DNA from: Alphaproteobacteria bacterium
GTDB taxonomy: Bacteria; Pseudomonadota; Alphaproteobacteria; UBA8366
Direction of reading: 5' to 3'
DNA: 64,000 bases
NCBI GenBank assembly: GCA_021774335.1
Contig: JAJFJD010000046.1
Location: 62,001-126,000, forward strand
How positions within the stretch are numbered: the first letter of the stretch is position 1; each line of letters opens with the position of its first letter. Shown here in pieces: positions 1-8,593 of the stretch. Both the position numbers and the translations under genes were made by a program. Under the pieces are notes generated by a model. The model ran no database searches and was not told the DNA's origin. It saw only the letters and a program-made list of their open reading frames with translations.

Positions 1-1010
1 AAACCATCGAGGGTCAGCAGATTTCCAAGCTCGTCCAGGATTTCCGGCAGAAGTGTCGGTCCTTGAAGCGCCAGTGCGGAATACAGTTGCACCAACGACG
101 CCCCGGCCCGGATCTTAGCGTAGGCGTCCTGCGCCGTGCAGACACCGCCAACGCCAATGATCGGCAGGGTACCTTCGGTCATCCGGTACAGGCGCCCTAA
201 CAAAGCCGTCGATCGCTCGAACAATGGGCGGCCGCTCAACCCGCCCCCCTCGCCACAATGCGGCGACGCGAGGGAATCGGCTCGGTCGATCGTCGTGTTG
301 CTGACGATCAATCCCTGCAGCCCAAGCGTCATCGCCACGTCGGCGATATCCCGCTCGTCATCCTCGGTTAGATCGGGCGCGATCTTGACCAGCATCGGCG
401 GCGGCGTCGGGACAGAATCCCGCAGCGCCGTTTGCGTCCGGCGGATCAACCCTTGCAATGCCGCCTTATCCTGCAGTGCGCGCAGCCCCGGCGTGTTCGG
501 CGACGACACGTTGATCACCAGATAATCCGCAAGCGGCGCCAACCGTCCGGCGGCGAGCGCATAGTCACGCTCCGCGTCGGTACAGTCCCGGTTGATGCCA
601 ATGTTGACACCGACGACCCCGCCATGCCGGTTCGACAACCGGGCGATCACCGGATCGAGCCCGTCGTTGTTGAAGCCCATGCGATTGATTAGGGCGCCGT
701 CTTCCGGCAGCCGGAACAATCGCGGCTTCGGGTTGCCCAATTGCGGCCGCGGGGTCACGGTGCCGACCTCGACAAACCCGAAGCCGGCGCGCAGCAGCGG
801 ATCGAAGACTTCCGCATTCTTGTCGAATCCCGCGCTGATACCGATCGGGTTCGGGAATTTTAGTCCCCAAAGCGACTGGTGCAGCCGGGGATCGTCCGCG
901 CCATTCCGCTCGGGACCGAATCCGTTGCGTAAAGCCCAAATCGTGAAGTTATGGGCACGCTCCGGGTCAAGCCGTTGCAGCAGCGGAAAAACGGCGCGCG
1001 ACAAATCCAT
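1..1010 (-). CDS. pyrD: Dihydroorotate dehydrogenase (quinone), class 2, 3' end cut by window edge
   Basis: Membrane-associated flavoenzyme of pyrimidine biosynthesis that oxidises dihydroorotate to orotate with quinone as acceptor. The translation starts MDLSRAVFPLLQRLDPE, followed by an FMN-barrel segment with NPIGISAGFDKNAE, a VGTVTP stretch, INRMGFNN and the class 2 active-site segment NVSSPNTPGLR, whose Ser is the catalytic base of this class. Near the edge IIGVGGV and a phosphate-binding AGASLVQLYSAL segment are visible. The frame is still open at base 1, so only the last few residues are missing. It starts 3 bases after the stop of the DUF952 gene, so the two are probably cotranscribed. 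The N-terminal amphipathic stretch fits the membrane-binding extension of class 2 enzymes. Confidence 0.95.
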   Translation of the reverse strand, partial: MDLSRAVFPLLQRLDPERAHNFTIWALRNGFGPERNGADDPRLHQSLWGLKFPNPIGISAGFDKNAEVFDPLLRAGFGFVEVGTVTPRPQLGNPKPRLFRLPEDGALINRMGFNNDGLDPVIARLSNRHGGVVGVNIGINRDCTDAERDYALAAGRLAPLADYLVINVSSPNTPGLRALQDKAALQGLIRRTQTALRDSVPTPPPMLVKIAPDLTEDDERDIADVAMTLGLQGLIVSNTTIDRADSLASPHCGEGGGLSGRPLFERSTALLGRLYRMTEGTLPIIGVGGVCTAQDAYAKIRAGASLVQLYSALALQGPTLLPEILDELGNLLTLDG

Positions 1011-1013
1011 GCG

Positions 1014-1349
1014 TCAGTCCATTACCGGGAATTGATGCAGGCCGTCATCGCCCAACGGCAGGGGGCGCGTCCACGCTACTGCCGCCAACGGCAATGGGCC
1101 ATAAAGATGCGGAAATACCTGACCGCCGCGCGACGCTTCCCACTTCAGCGCGTCCCCCAACTGGTCGCCGTCGACCGCAATCAGCAGCAAGTCGCGTTCG
1201 CCGCGGCGATGCTTGGCGGCGCTGTCGACAATTTGCGCGGCGGTCGAGAAATGCAGGAACCCGTCACGGGTATCCTCGGCGCTGCCGTGATAGGCATCGG
1301 CCGCCGCATCCCAATCCGCACTGCGCACAAGGTGATAGATTAGTGACAT
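1014..1349 (-). CDS. DUF952 family protein
   Basis: Small 111-residue protein beginning MSLIYHLVRSADWDAA and containing GFLHFSTAAQI and VFPHLYGPLPL, the typical blocks of DUF952 (COG3502). The family is cytosolic and of unknown function; a relation to ADP-ribosyl-transferase-like folds has been proposed, but nothing here shows a substrate. The open frame extends further upstream, but the codons before this ATG do not look like DUF952. The stop is 3 bases before pyrD, a pairing I recall from other alphaproteobacteria. No strong Shine-Dalgarno is visible. Confidence 0.8.
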   Translation of the reverse strand: MSLIYHLVRSADWDAAADAYHGSAEDTRDGFLHFSTAAQIVDSAAKHRRGERDLLLIAVDGDQLGDALKWEASRGGQVFPHLYGPLPLAAVAWTRPLPLGDDGLHQFPVMD

Positions 1350-1542
1350 GGAGCAGACCCTATCCGATGGCTGCCGTACCGAACAAGTCATCTGCACATC
1401 CGCGTCTGGAATGGACGGGCGCGAACCGCTGTGATTTAGTTGTTTCCTACCAAGAATGCCGGGGTCCGAGGAATCCGGTCGATCCCTCGGCGAAATCCGC
1501 ACCATATGCACCAAGGCGACTGCAGCAGAAGGGAGCAATGCT

Positions 1543-2961
1543 GTGACGGCGACGTCCGAATTGAGCGCACGATCCATCGAAGACCTGCAGGCAGACCTGC
1601 GCAACGGCAAAGTAACCGCCGTCGGGCTGGCCGAGCGCGCGATCGAAAACTACGCCGCGCACGGCGAAACGCTGAACATCTACAAGACCTGGGATCCGGA
1701 ATCATTACGCGCGCAGGCCGAGGTCGCCGACGCCGCCTTCGCCGCCGACATGGACTTCGGCCCGATGCAGGGCCTGCCGATCTCAATCAAAGACCTCTAT
1801 GGCGTCTCCGGCTATCCCACCTTCGCGGGCACGCCAAGCCAGATGCCGCCGAAATATGAGCGCGAGGGCCCGGTCGTGCGATCCTTGCGGCAAGGTCTCG
1901 CCACCGTCACCGGCAAGACGCATACGGTCGAATTCGCCTTCGGCGGCGTCGGATCCAATCCGCATTGGGGCACGCCGCGCAATCCGTGGGACGCCGACCG
2001 CCATCGCGCGCCCGGCGGGTCCAGTTCCGGCGCCGGGGTGAGCCTTTGGGCCGGCACCGCGGTCGCGGCACTCGGCAGCGATACGGCGGGTTCGGTCCGC
2101 GTACCCGCATCGGTGACCGGCACTGTCGGGATCAAGACGAGTTCCCATCGCTGGTCCACCGACGGCATCGTACCGCTCAGCCCGTCGCTCGACACCGCGG
2201 GCGTCCTGACGCGCAGCGCCGCCGACGCCGCGATCGTCTTTGCGGTGATCGATCCGCTGGTCGACGAGCATCCGCTGGCCTTTCTCGACCGCTTGCGCGA
2301 CCTGGAAACGGCCGACATCCACGTCGGTGTCTGCGATTGGTTTTTCGACGACGCCGACCCGTCGGTGGCGCAAGCGGTTCGCGACACCATCGCGGAATTG
2401 GAAAAAGCCGGCATGACCGCGGTCAACCTCGACCTCCCGACCGTCGCAGCGTCGCATGAAATCTTCAAGCGCGGCGGTCTCGCCGCACCTGAATTCACCG
2501 CCTTCATCAACAGCGAGATGGCCGACCGAAAAGCCACGCTCGACCCGAATGTCGCGGCCCGCTTCGAACGAATGGAAGCGATCCTCGCCAGCGACTATCT
2601 CATCCGGAAACAAGAACTCGAAGTGCTCGCGGCCGAGACCACGGACCTGCTTGCGGCAGTCGATGTTGTGCTGACCCCGACCGTGGCGATTACCCCGCCC
2701 GATTTGGAAGATGCAAAACCGGGCGACCCTTATCTCAAAGCCAACATGGCGATGCTGCGCAATACCGCGCCGATGAACCTCCTGCGGCTTTGCGGCGTGT
2801 CGCTGCCCGCTGCGCTCGACGATGCGGGCATGCCGGTCGGGCTGCAAATCATCGCGCCGTACGGTGAGGACGAGCGCGCCATCGCAGTCGCCTGCGCCTT
2901 CGAGCGCACACTCGGCACCGCGCGGGAACGGCTCGGCACGCCACCGCTTTGCAGCAACTAA
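1543..2961 (+). CDS. Amidase signature family hydrolase
   Basis: Amidase-signature hydrolase of 472 residues, cytosolic, cleaving an amide bond to give a carboxylate and ammonia or an amine; the substrate cannot be read from the sequence. The Ser-cisSer-Lys triad is visible: Lys83 in SIKDLYG, the Ser-rich loop GGSSSGAG (158-165, cis-Ser) and the nucleophile Ser184 in SDTAGS. I chose the GTG at 1543 because GGGAG at 1531-1535 sits 7 bases upstream and the product then starts just before the conserved SIEDLQADLRNG helix; an in-frame ATG at 1456 would add 29 unconserved residues. It is the first gene of a three-gene run with an M81 peptidase (15-base gap) and a gamma-glutamyltransferase-like gene, suggesting breakdown of an amidated or peptide-like compound. 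Confidence 0.9.
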   Translation: MTATSELSARSIEDLQADLRNGKVTAVGLAERAIENYAAHGETLNIYKTWDPESLRAQAEVADAAFAADMDFGPMQGLPISIKDLYGVSGYPTFAGTPSQMPPKYEREGPVVRSLRQGLATVTGKTHTVEFAFGGVGSNPHWGTPRNPWDADRHRAPGGSSSGAGVSLWAGTAVAALGSDTAGSVRVPASVTGTVGIKTSSHRWSTDGIVPLSPSLDTAGVLTRSAADAAIVFAVIDPLVDEHPLAFLDRLRDLETADIHVGVCDWFFDDADPSVAQAVRDTIAELEKAGMTAVNLDLPTVAASHEIFKRGGLAAPEFTAFINSEMADRKATLDPNVAARFERMEAILASDYLIRKQELEVLAAETTDLLAAVDVVLTPTVAITPPDLEDAKPGDPYLKANMAMLRNTAPMNLLRLCGVSLPAALDDAGMPVGLQIIAPYGEDERAIAVACAFERTLGTARERLGTPPLCSN

Positions 2962-2976
2962 TACGGAACGAGAGAC

Positions 2977-4494
2977 ATGGACGGCAAAAACACCAAGGCA
3001 CGCATCGCACTCGGCGGATTCATGCACGAGACCAATTGTTTCATGCCGACCCGCACCGACTTCGACGGATTTGCGGATATCGGTGACCGGCCGAAATTGA
3101 ACCGCGGCAGCGACACGCTTGAGATCATGCCAGGCAAAAGCGCCGCCATATCCGGCTTTCTCGACACAATTGATAGCGCCCATGAGATGGTCCCCCTGCT
3201 TTGGACCAGCGGCGGTGCCGGCGGCTACGTCACGCGCGACGCCTTCGAGCGGATCACCGGCGAGCTTGTCGGCCGCCTGTCGCAGGCCATGCCGGTCGAT
3301 GCGGTCTATTTGGACCTGCACGGCGCCATGTGTTCCGAGGACTACGAGGATTCCGAAGGTGAAGTGCTGCGCCGCGTCCGGGCCGCCATCGGGCCCGACA
3401 CTCCGTTGGTTATCAGCCTCGACTATCACGTGAATCTCACGCCGCAGATGGCCGAGTTGACCGATGGCATGGCGATCTACCTCACCTACCCGCATATCGA
3501 CCGGCCGGAAACCGGCGCCCGCGCCGCGCGAATTCTCGAAACCGTCATCGAGCGGGGTCAGCCAACGGCGCGCGCTTTCCGGGACCTGCCGTTTCTAATT
3601 CCGTTGAATTTCCAATGCACGATGGTGGAACCTTCGAAAGGCATCGTCGACCGTTCAGTCGAAGGCGAAGGCGGCGACGTGCTGGACCTGTGCTACGGCG
3701 CGGGCTTCCCGCCATCGGATTTGCATCATTGCGGCCCCAGCGTGATTGCCCACGGCTACGACCAAGCGGCGGTCGACAAGGCTGCCGACGGATTGACCGA
3801 CTATGTCGCCTCACTCGAGGAAGAGTTCGCCCAACCGATGCTGACCCCGGACGAGGGCGTGCAGCACGCTATGAAGGTCGCCGCCTCGGCGAGCCGACCG
3901 GTGGTGATCGCCGATACGCAGGATAATCCCGGCTGCGGCGGCAGTGCCGATACGACCGGCGTGTTGGACGCGCTGGTCCGGAACGAGGCCCAGGACGCCG
4001 TGATCGGCCTGATGACCGACGCGGAAGCCGCCGATGCCGCGCATGCAGCCGGCGAGGGTTCGACGATCACCATCGAACTCGGTGGGCGCACACCGATCCC
4101 GGGCGTCAAACCCTTCCCCGGCACCTTCGAGGTGGTGCGGCTCAGCGATGGCGCATTCACGTGCACCGGTCCCTGTGTCGGCGGGCGCGTCGCCGCCGTC
4201 GGGAAGACCGCGCTGCTGCGGATCGGCGGCGTATCCATCGTCGTCGCCAGCAAGCGCATGCAGGCGCACGATCAGGAAATTTTCCGCCATATCGGCATCG
4301 AGCCGTCCGAGCAAAAGATCGTCGTCGTGAAAAGCACCTGCCATTTCCGTGCCGATTTCGAGCCGATCGCCGAGGAAGTCATCGTGGTGATCGCGCCCGG
4401 CGGGCATATCGTCGATGCGCGGGAATATCCCTATCAATACCTGCGGGCCGGCGTCCGGCTGGAACCGCTTGGGCCAGCATTCGAACCGGCCTAG
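2977..4494 (+). CDS. M81 family metallopeptidase (MlrC-like)
   Basis: 505-residue protein of the M81/MlrC family, named for microcystinase C, which completes degradation of linearised microcystin. Recognisable blocks are the N-terminal GGFMHETNCF, LDLHGAM (Asp and His predicted zinc ligands), ISLDYHVNLT (third His) and YPHIDRPETGARAA, all in the N-terminal DUF1485 domain. The C-terminal MlrC domain carries DNPGCGGSADTTGVL and the terminal R-A-G-V-R-L-E-P-L-G-P block. There is no signal peptide, so it acts in the cytosol. A GAGAGAC-type ribosome site precedes the ATG. Most family members outside microcystin degraders act on unknown substrates; the flanking amidase and gamma-glutamyltransferase-like genes suggest a shared catabolic route for an unusual peptide or amino acid derivative. 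Confidence 0.9.
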   Translation: MDGKNTKARIALGGFMHETNCFMPTRTDFDGFADIGDRPKLNRGSDTLEIMPGKSAAISGFLDTIDSAHEMVPLLWTSGGAGGYVTRDAFERITGELVGRLSQAMPVDAVYLDLHGAMCSEDYEDSEGEVLRRVRAAIGPDTPLVISLDYHVNLTPQMAELTDGMAIYLTYPHIDRPETGARAARILETVIERGQPTARAFRDLPFLIPLNFQCTMVEPSKGIVDRSVEGEGGDVLDLCYGAGFPPSDLHHCGPSVIAHGYDQAAVDKAADGLTDYVASLEEEFAQPMLTPDEGVQHAMKVAASASRPVVIADTQDNPGCGGSADTTGVLDALVRNEAQDAVIGLMTDAEAADAAHAAGEGSTITIELGGRTPIPGVKPFPGTFEVVRLSDGAFTCTGPCVGGRVAAVGKTALLRIGGVSIVVASKRMQAHDQEIFRHIGIEPSEQKIVVVKSTCHFRADFEPIAEEVIVVIAPGGHIVDAREYPYQYLRAGVRLEPLGPAFEPA

Positions 4495-4520
4495 GCCAAG
4501 ACCAAGTGAAGGAGTGAACC

Positions 4521-6125
4521 ATGAAGGGTGTTGTCGTTTGTCCGCAACCGCGCGCCGCCGATGTCGGCGTCGAAATCCTGTCGCAGGGCGGCACCGCCTT
4601 CGACGCGGCGATCGCCACCGCCTTCGCGCAGATGGTCGCCGACCCGTTCATGTGCGGCCTCGGCGGCATGGGCTGCTTCCAATACTACCGGGCGGATACC
4701 GGCGAGCATGGCATGATCGATTTCCATGCCCGCGCCGGCGCAAAAGTCGTCCCCGACATGTGGGCCGCGGACAGCAAGGGCCGGACGGAAATCTCCGGCT
4801 ATACCCTGTTCGACGATTACCGCAGCGAGCTGGGCTACACCGCGATCCTGACTCCGGGCACGGTCGCCGGGTTTGCCGAGGCGCATGACCGCCTGTGCAG
4901 CCGGCCGTGGCGCGACCTGCTCGCCCCGGCGGCGAAACTGGCACGGGACGGGCTGGCGATGACGCCCTTCGCCCATGAGTTCCTGTCGCGCCGGATGATG
5001 GCCGGCGTGCCCGATGGCATGATGCGCGTCTCGGCGACCGAGGCCTGCCGCGCCATTCACCTCCACCCGGAAGACCGGCTCTACGCGGTCGGTGAACTGC
5101 ATCAAAACTCCGACATGGCCGATACGCTGGAGACGATCGGCGAAGGCGGCGCGGACGAATTCTACCGCGGCAAACTCGGGCAACGAATCGCCGCCGACCT
5201 GGAAGCCAACGGCTCCTTCGTCACCGCGCGCGATCTGGCGGATTACAAGCCGAAGGTCCACGAGCCGGTCACCGGCAGCTATCGCGGCTACACCATTTCC
5301 TCGAACCCGCCGCCCGGCAGCGGCGCCACCCTGATCGAAATGCTGCAGATCCTCGATCACTTCGATCTGGGCGCGCTCGACCACGGCTCGGCCGAACACC
5401 TGGACCTGGTGGCCCGGGCGATGGCGGCGGCGCATGTGGACCGCAACGAGCATCTCGGCGACCCCGACTTCAGCGACGTGCCAACCGACCTGCTGGTCTC
5501 CAAGGACCGCGCCGCCCATTGGGCCGAAGTCATCAAGTCCGGTAAGTTCCCAAGCACCGACAACGGCCAGCCGCCGTCCTGCACCACGCATTTGTCGGTA
5601 TACGACGAGTTGGGCAACGCGGTGTCCTGCACCCATACGCTCGGCACCGGATCGGGTGTGATCACGCCCGGCCTCGGCTTCGTCTACAACAATTCGATGA
5701 AGCTGTTCGATCCTTTCCCGGGAACGCGCAATTCGATGGCGCCCGGCAAGGCGCGAACGACGGGGATGGTGCCGACCATCGTCTACCGCGACGGTAAGCC
5801 CGTGATCATCGTCGGCGCCCCCGGCGGCAGCGTCATCATCAGCGCCGTGCTGCAGACCATCCTCAACATCGTCGACTTCGGCATGTCGCCGGTGGAGGCC
5901 GTCACGGTGCCGCGAATCCACTGCGAAGGGGCCGCCCTGCACGCCGAAGCGCGGGTCCAAGGATCGGTCTGCCGGGACCTGGAATCGCTGGGCCATACGG
6001 TGAAACAAAGCGTCCTCAGCTTCGATCCGGTGATGTCCCGAGGCCATGTCATCACCGTCAAGGACGGTAAGTGGCAAGGCGGCGCAGATCCGCGCGGCGG
6101 AGGCGGCGTGGCCTACGCACGGTAA
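4521..6125 (+). CDS. Gamma-glutamyltransferase family protein, probably cytosolic
   Basis: 534-residue Ntn-hydrolase of the gamma-glutamyltransferase family, which self-cleaves before a Thr that becomes both N-terminus and nucleophile. The site is PPSCTTHLSVYDELGNAVSC, so Thr355 is the predicted nucleophile (first Thr of TTH). The large-subunit part has GGTAFDAAIATAFAQ and the glycine-rich MCGLGGMGCFQ; the small subunit has the oxyanion-type PGGSVII. Unlike classical periplasmic enzymes it shows no signal peptide and starts directly at MKGVVVCPQPRAADVG. GGAG at 4510-4513 precedes the ATG. It follows the M81 gene by 26 bases and ends the operon at a hairpin. Whether it is a transferase, hydrolase or acylase is not decidable from sequence. 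Confidence 0.88.
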   Translation: MKGVVVCPQPRAADVGVEILSQGGTAFDAAIATAFAQMVADPFMCGLGGMGCFQYYRADTGEHGMIDFHARAGAKVVPDMWAADSKGRTEISGYTLFDDYRSELGYTAILTPGTVAGFAEAHDRLCSRPWRDLLAPAAKLARDGLAMTPFAHEFLSRRMMAGVPDGMMRVSATEACRAIHLHPEDRLYAVGELHQNSDMADTLETIGEGGADEFYRGKLGQRIAADLEANGSFVTARDLADYKPKVHEPVTGSYRGYTISSNPPPGSGATLIEMLQILDHFDLGALDHGSAEHLDLVARAMAAAHVDRNEHLGDPDFSDVPTDLLVSKDRAAHWAEVIKSGKFPSTDNGQPPSCTTHLSVYDELGNAVSCTHTLGTGSGVITPGLGFVYNNSMKLFDPFPGTRNSMAPGKARTTGMVPTIVYRDGKPVIIVGAPGGSVIISAVLQTILNIVDFGMSPVEAVTVPRIHCEGAALHAEARVQGSVCRDLESLGHTVKQSVLSFDPVMSRGHVITVKDGKWQGGADPRGGGGVAYAR

Positions 6126-6145
6126 TCCGGGCGATTCCCCGGATT
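6124..6145 (+). terminator. Hairpin at the end of the amidase-M81-GGT operon
   Basis: A perfect 8-bp stem AATCCGGG / CCCGGATT with a 6-base loop begins inside the stop codon of the gamma-glutamyltransferase-like gene. It is not followed by a proper T-run, only by TCTATAGTTAAT, so it is at best a weak or rho-assisted terminator, or an mRNA 3'-end stabiliser. Confidence 0.45.
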
Positions 6146-6168
6146 CTATAGTTAATAGGTGGCATTTT

Positions 6169-6221
6169 CCTAAAATGTGATGTTTTTAGGTCTTTTATCC
6201 TAAAATTACCGGCATTATACT
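6169..6221 (+). promoter_or_regulatory. Triple CCTAAAA operator and promoter of the S24 repressor
   Basis: In a locally AT-rich stretch, CCTAAAA occurs at 6169-6175, as its reverse complement TTTTAGG at 6184-6190, and again at 6199-6205. The starts are exactly 15 bases apart and the orientation alternates. A -10-like TATACT lies at 6216-6221, so the third site would overlap the -35 area. The arrangement fits autoregulation of the adjacent HTH-S24 repressor; binding itself is inferred. Confidence 0.6.
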
Positions 6222-6263
6222 CCGCCAACGTCGAATAATAACAAACGGTGGAGTACGACTCTC

Positions 6264-6896
6264 ATGCTTCGGCATCAGGATGTTTGGCGCGCAATCGACA
6301 GATTAGCGACTGAAAATGGGCTCTCGGCATCGGCGCTGGCCCGCCGTTCGGGACTCGATCCGACGAGCTTCAACAAGAGCAAACGGATCGCCCGCAACGG
6401 CAAGCCGCGGTGGCCGACGACCGAAAGTATTGCGAAGGTTCTGGAAGCCACGAATAAGAGCCTGGGTCATTTCGTGGCGTTGATGCACGAAGGCTCGGAA
6501 GGCGGCGTGATGCAGCGCATCCCCGTCATCGGCTATGCGCAGGCTGGCCGTAGCGGCTTCTTCGACGATGCGGGATATCCGGCCGGCGCGGGCTGGGACT
6601 CGGTGGACTTCCCAAACGTCGGGGACCCCAACGCCTATGCGCTGGAAATTTCCGGCGACAGCATGGAACCGGTGTTCCGCGACGGCGACGTGATCGTCGT
6701 GTCGCCGAGCGCCAGCATCCGGCGCGGCGACCGCGTGGTGGTGAAGACCAAGGCGGGTGAAATCCTGGCGAAGCAGCTCAGCCGCCAGACCGCCGAGCAT
6801 GTCCATCTGGTGTCCTTCAACCCGCTGCACGGCGGGCTGGAGATTTCCGTGGAAGACATCGATTGGGTCGCGCGCATCATCTGGGCGAGCCAGTAG
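6264..6896 (+). CDS. LexA-like transcriptional repressor (XRE HTH + S24 peptidase)
   Basis: 210-residue DNA-binding repressor with a cI/LexA architecture. An N-terminal helix-turn-helix (about residues 5-70, with SASALARRSGLDPTSFNKSKR) is joined to a C-terminal S24 self-cleavage domain. The S24 catalytic dyad is visible as Ser133 in SGDSMEP and Lys170 in ILAKQL, and a candidate scissile bond is Ala94-Gly95 in YAQAGRSGF. Family knowledge says such proteins cleave themselves, often when stimulated by RecA-ssDNA, and release their targets. There is no phage gene around it, so it is a chromosomal regulator, not the canonical LexA, which has a winged HTH. Three CCTAAAA sites lie upstream. The next gene, lysS, is convergent. 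Confidence 0.88.
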   Translation: MLRHQDVWRAIDRLATENGLSASALARRSGLDPTSFNKSKRIARNGKPRWPTTESIAKVLEATNKSLGHFVALMHEGSEGGVMQRIPVIGYAQAGRSGFFDDAGYPAGAGWDSVDFPNVGDPNAYALEISGDSMEPVFRDGDVIVVSPSASIRRGDRVVVKTKAGEILAKQLSRQTAEHVHLVSFNPLHGGLEISVEDIDWVARIIWASQ

Positions 6897-6917
6897 GCCC
6901 GGACGAGTTCCGACAGA

Positions 6918-8504
6918 TTAGGCCGCCGACAGGTCCTCGCCCGCGAGGGCCCGGCGGATCAGGGCCGTGGTTTCCGGCACGCCGTAAAGCGCCACGAAGG
7001 AGCCCATACGAGGTCCCTGCTCCTGCCCGAGCAGAATTTCATACAACGCCTTGAACCAGTCGCGCAGCGGTTCGTACTCGAACCGCTTACCGATCTCATA
7101 GACCTGGGTCTGGATATCCTCGGCCGCGGCCCCCGCACCCAAGCCGTCGAGCGCGCCCGCCAGATCTTCCAGCGCCGCGCGTTCGGTGTCGCTCGGCGCG
7201 CGGTAATTCTTCGACGGCTTCACGAAGTCGGCGTAGTAGCGGATCGCGTAACCGACCAATTCGTCGAGCAGCGGCTGGCTTTCCGGCGTCGCCGACGGGA
7301 CGTAGCGGCTGATGAAGCCCCACAGCACATCCTTGTCCTCGGTATTGCACACGCTCGCCAGGTTGAGCAGCACAGCAAAGCTCAGCGGTACGTCCGCCTC
7401 GGGCGCGGTGCCGTTGTGGATATGCCAGACCGGGTTCTCCAGCTTCTTCGCGTCTTCCTCGCCGTCGAACCGGGTCAGGAAGGACAGGTAATCGTCCACG
7501 TTGCGCGGGATGACATCGAAGTAGAGCCGCTTCGCCGCCTTCGGCTTGCCATACATGAACAGCGCCAGGCTTTGGTTCGGTGCATAGCGCAGCCATTCCT
7601 CGATGGTCAGGCCGTTGCCGCGCGACTTGGAAATCTTCTCGCCGTTCTCGTCGAGGAACAGTTCGTAGGTGTAGCTCTCCGGCGGCCGGCCGCCGAGAGC
7701 GCGGCAGATCTTGCTCGATTGCTGGACGGAATCGATCAGGTCCTTGCCTGACATCTCGTAGTCGACACCGAGCGCATACCAGCGCATTGCCCAGTCGGGC
7801 TTCCATTGCAGCTTGCAGGCCCCGCCCGTGACCGGCGTCTCGACCTTCTTGCCGTCTTCGCGTTCGTAGACAATCGTCCCCGCATCCGGGTTCGTCTCGA
7901 CCACGGGCACCTGCAGTACATGCCCTGTTTCCGGACAGACCGGCAGGAAGGGGCTGTAGGTCTTGCGCCGTTCCTCGCCGAGCGTCGGCAGCATGATCGC
8001 CATGACGTCATCATAGACTTCGAGCATGCGGCGCAGCGCGTCGTCGAACCGGCCGGTCGTGTAGCACTCGGTCGCACTGACGAATTCATAGTCGAAGCCG
8101 AAATCGTCGAGGAAAGCGCAGAGCCGCGCATTGTTGTGCTGCGCGAAACCCTCATGCGTGCCGAACGGGTCGGGCACCCGGGTCAGCGGCTTGTGCATAT
8201 GCGGTTCCAGCAACTCCTTGTTCGGGATGTTGTCGGGAATCTTGCGCATGCCGTCCATGTCGTCGGAAAAGGCGAACAGACGGGTCGGGATGTCCGAAAT
8301 GCGCTGAAACGCCTGGCGCACCATCGTCGTGCGCTGCACCTCGCCGAAGGTGCCGATATGCGGCAGGCCCGACGGGCCGTAGCCAGTCTGGAACAGCACG
8401 TAGCCCTTCTCCGGCGTTTTGCCGCCGATGCGCTTGAGCACGCGGCGCGCCTCCTGGAAGGGCCAAGCCTTTGCGTTTTCCGCCAATTCTCGGATATCGG
8501 ACAC
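6918..8504 (-). CDS. lysS: Lysyl-tRNA synthetase, class I
   Basis: Class I (archaeal-type, LysK) synthetase charging tRNA-Lys; alphaproteobacteria commonly use it instead of the class II enzyme. The HIGH-equivalent is [10 protein letters not shown] (residues 43-52 from the start used) and the KMSKS-equivalent is [12 protein letters not shown] long helical anticodon-binding region follows. 528 residues is the usual size. I prefer the GTG at 8504 over the in-frame GTG at 8516 because GGAG (8511-8514) lies 6 bases upstream of it and the product then begins [16 protein letters not shown], as in relatives. It is convergent with the S24 repressor gene. Confidence 0.95.
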   Translation of the reverse strand: MSDIRELAENAKAWPFQEARRVLKRIGGKTPEKGYVLFQTGYGPSGLPHIGTFGEVQRTTMVRQAFQRISDIPTRLFAFSDDMDGMRKIPDNIPNKELLEPHMHKPLTRVPDPFGTHEGFAQHNNARLCAFLDDFGFDYEFVSATECYTTGRFDDALRRMLEVYDDVMAIMLPTLGEERRKTYSPFLPVCPETGHVLQVPVVETNPDAGTIVYEREDGKKVETPVTGGACKLQWKPDWAMRWYALGVDYEMSGKDLIDSVQQSSKICRALGGRPPESYTYELFLDENGEKISKSRGNGLTIEEWLRYAPNQSLALFMYGKPKAAKRLYFDVIPRNVDDYLSFLTRFDGEEDAKKLENPVWHIHNGTAPEADVPLSFAVLLNLASVCNTEDKDVLWGFISRYVPSATPESQPLLDELVGYAIRYYADFVKPSKNYRAPSDTERAALEDLAGALDGLGAGAAAEDIQTQVYEIGKRFEYEPLRDWFKALYEILLGQEQGPRMGSFVALYGVPETTALIRRALAGEDLSAA

Positions 8505-8593
8505 GTCGGACTCCACAGCCGGATCGGTGAATCTGCGGCAACCTAGGCGCGGCGGCCCGGGCCGTCAACAAAATGAGAAGGTGCGGAATCCGG

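Noticed and set aside
1783..3495. 570-codon open frame opposite the amidase and M81 genes
   Set aside because: No recognisable motif, codon pattern is the complement of two well-supported genes; a GC-rich shadow.
4491..6077. 528-codon open frame opposite the gamma-glutamyltransferase-like gene
   Set aside because: Antisense shadow of a gene with an intact catalytic motif; His/Arg/Gly/Val-rich composition typical of shadows.
6264..6896. Prophage remnant around the cI-like repressor
   Set aside because: Flanking genes are metabolic and lysS; no integrase, attachment repeat or phage structural gene is present.
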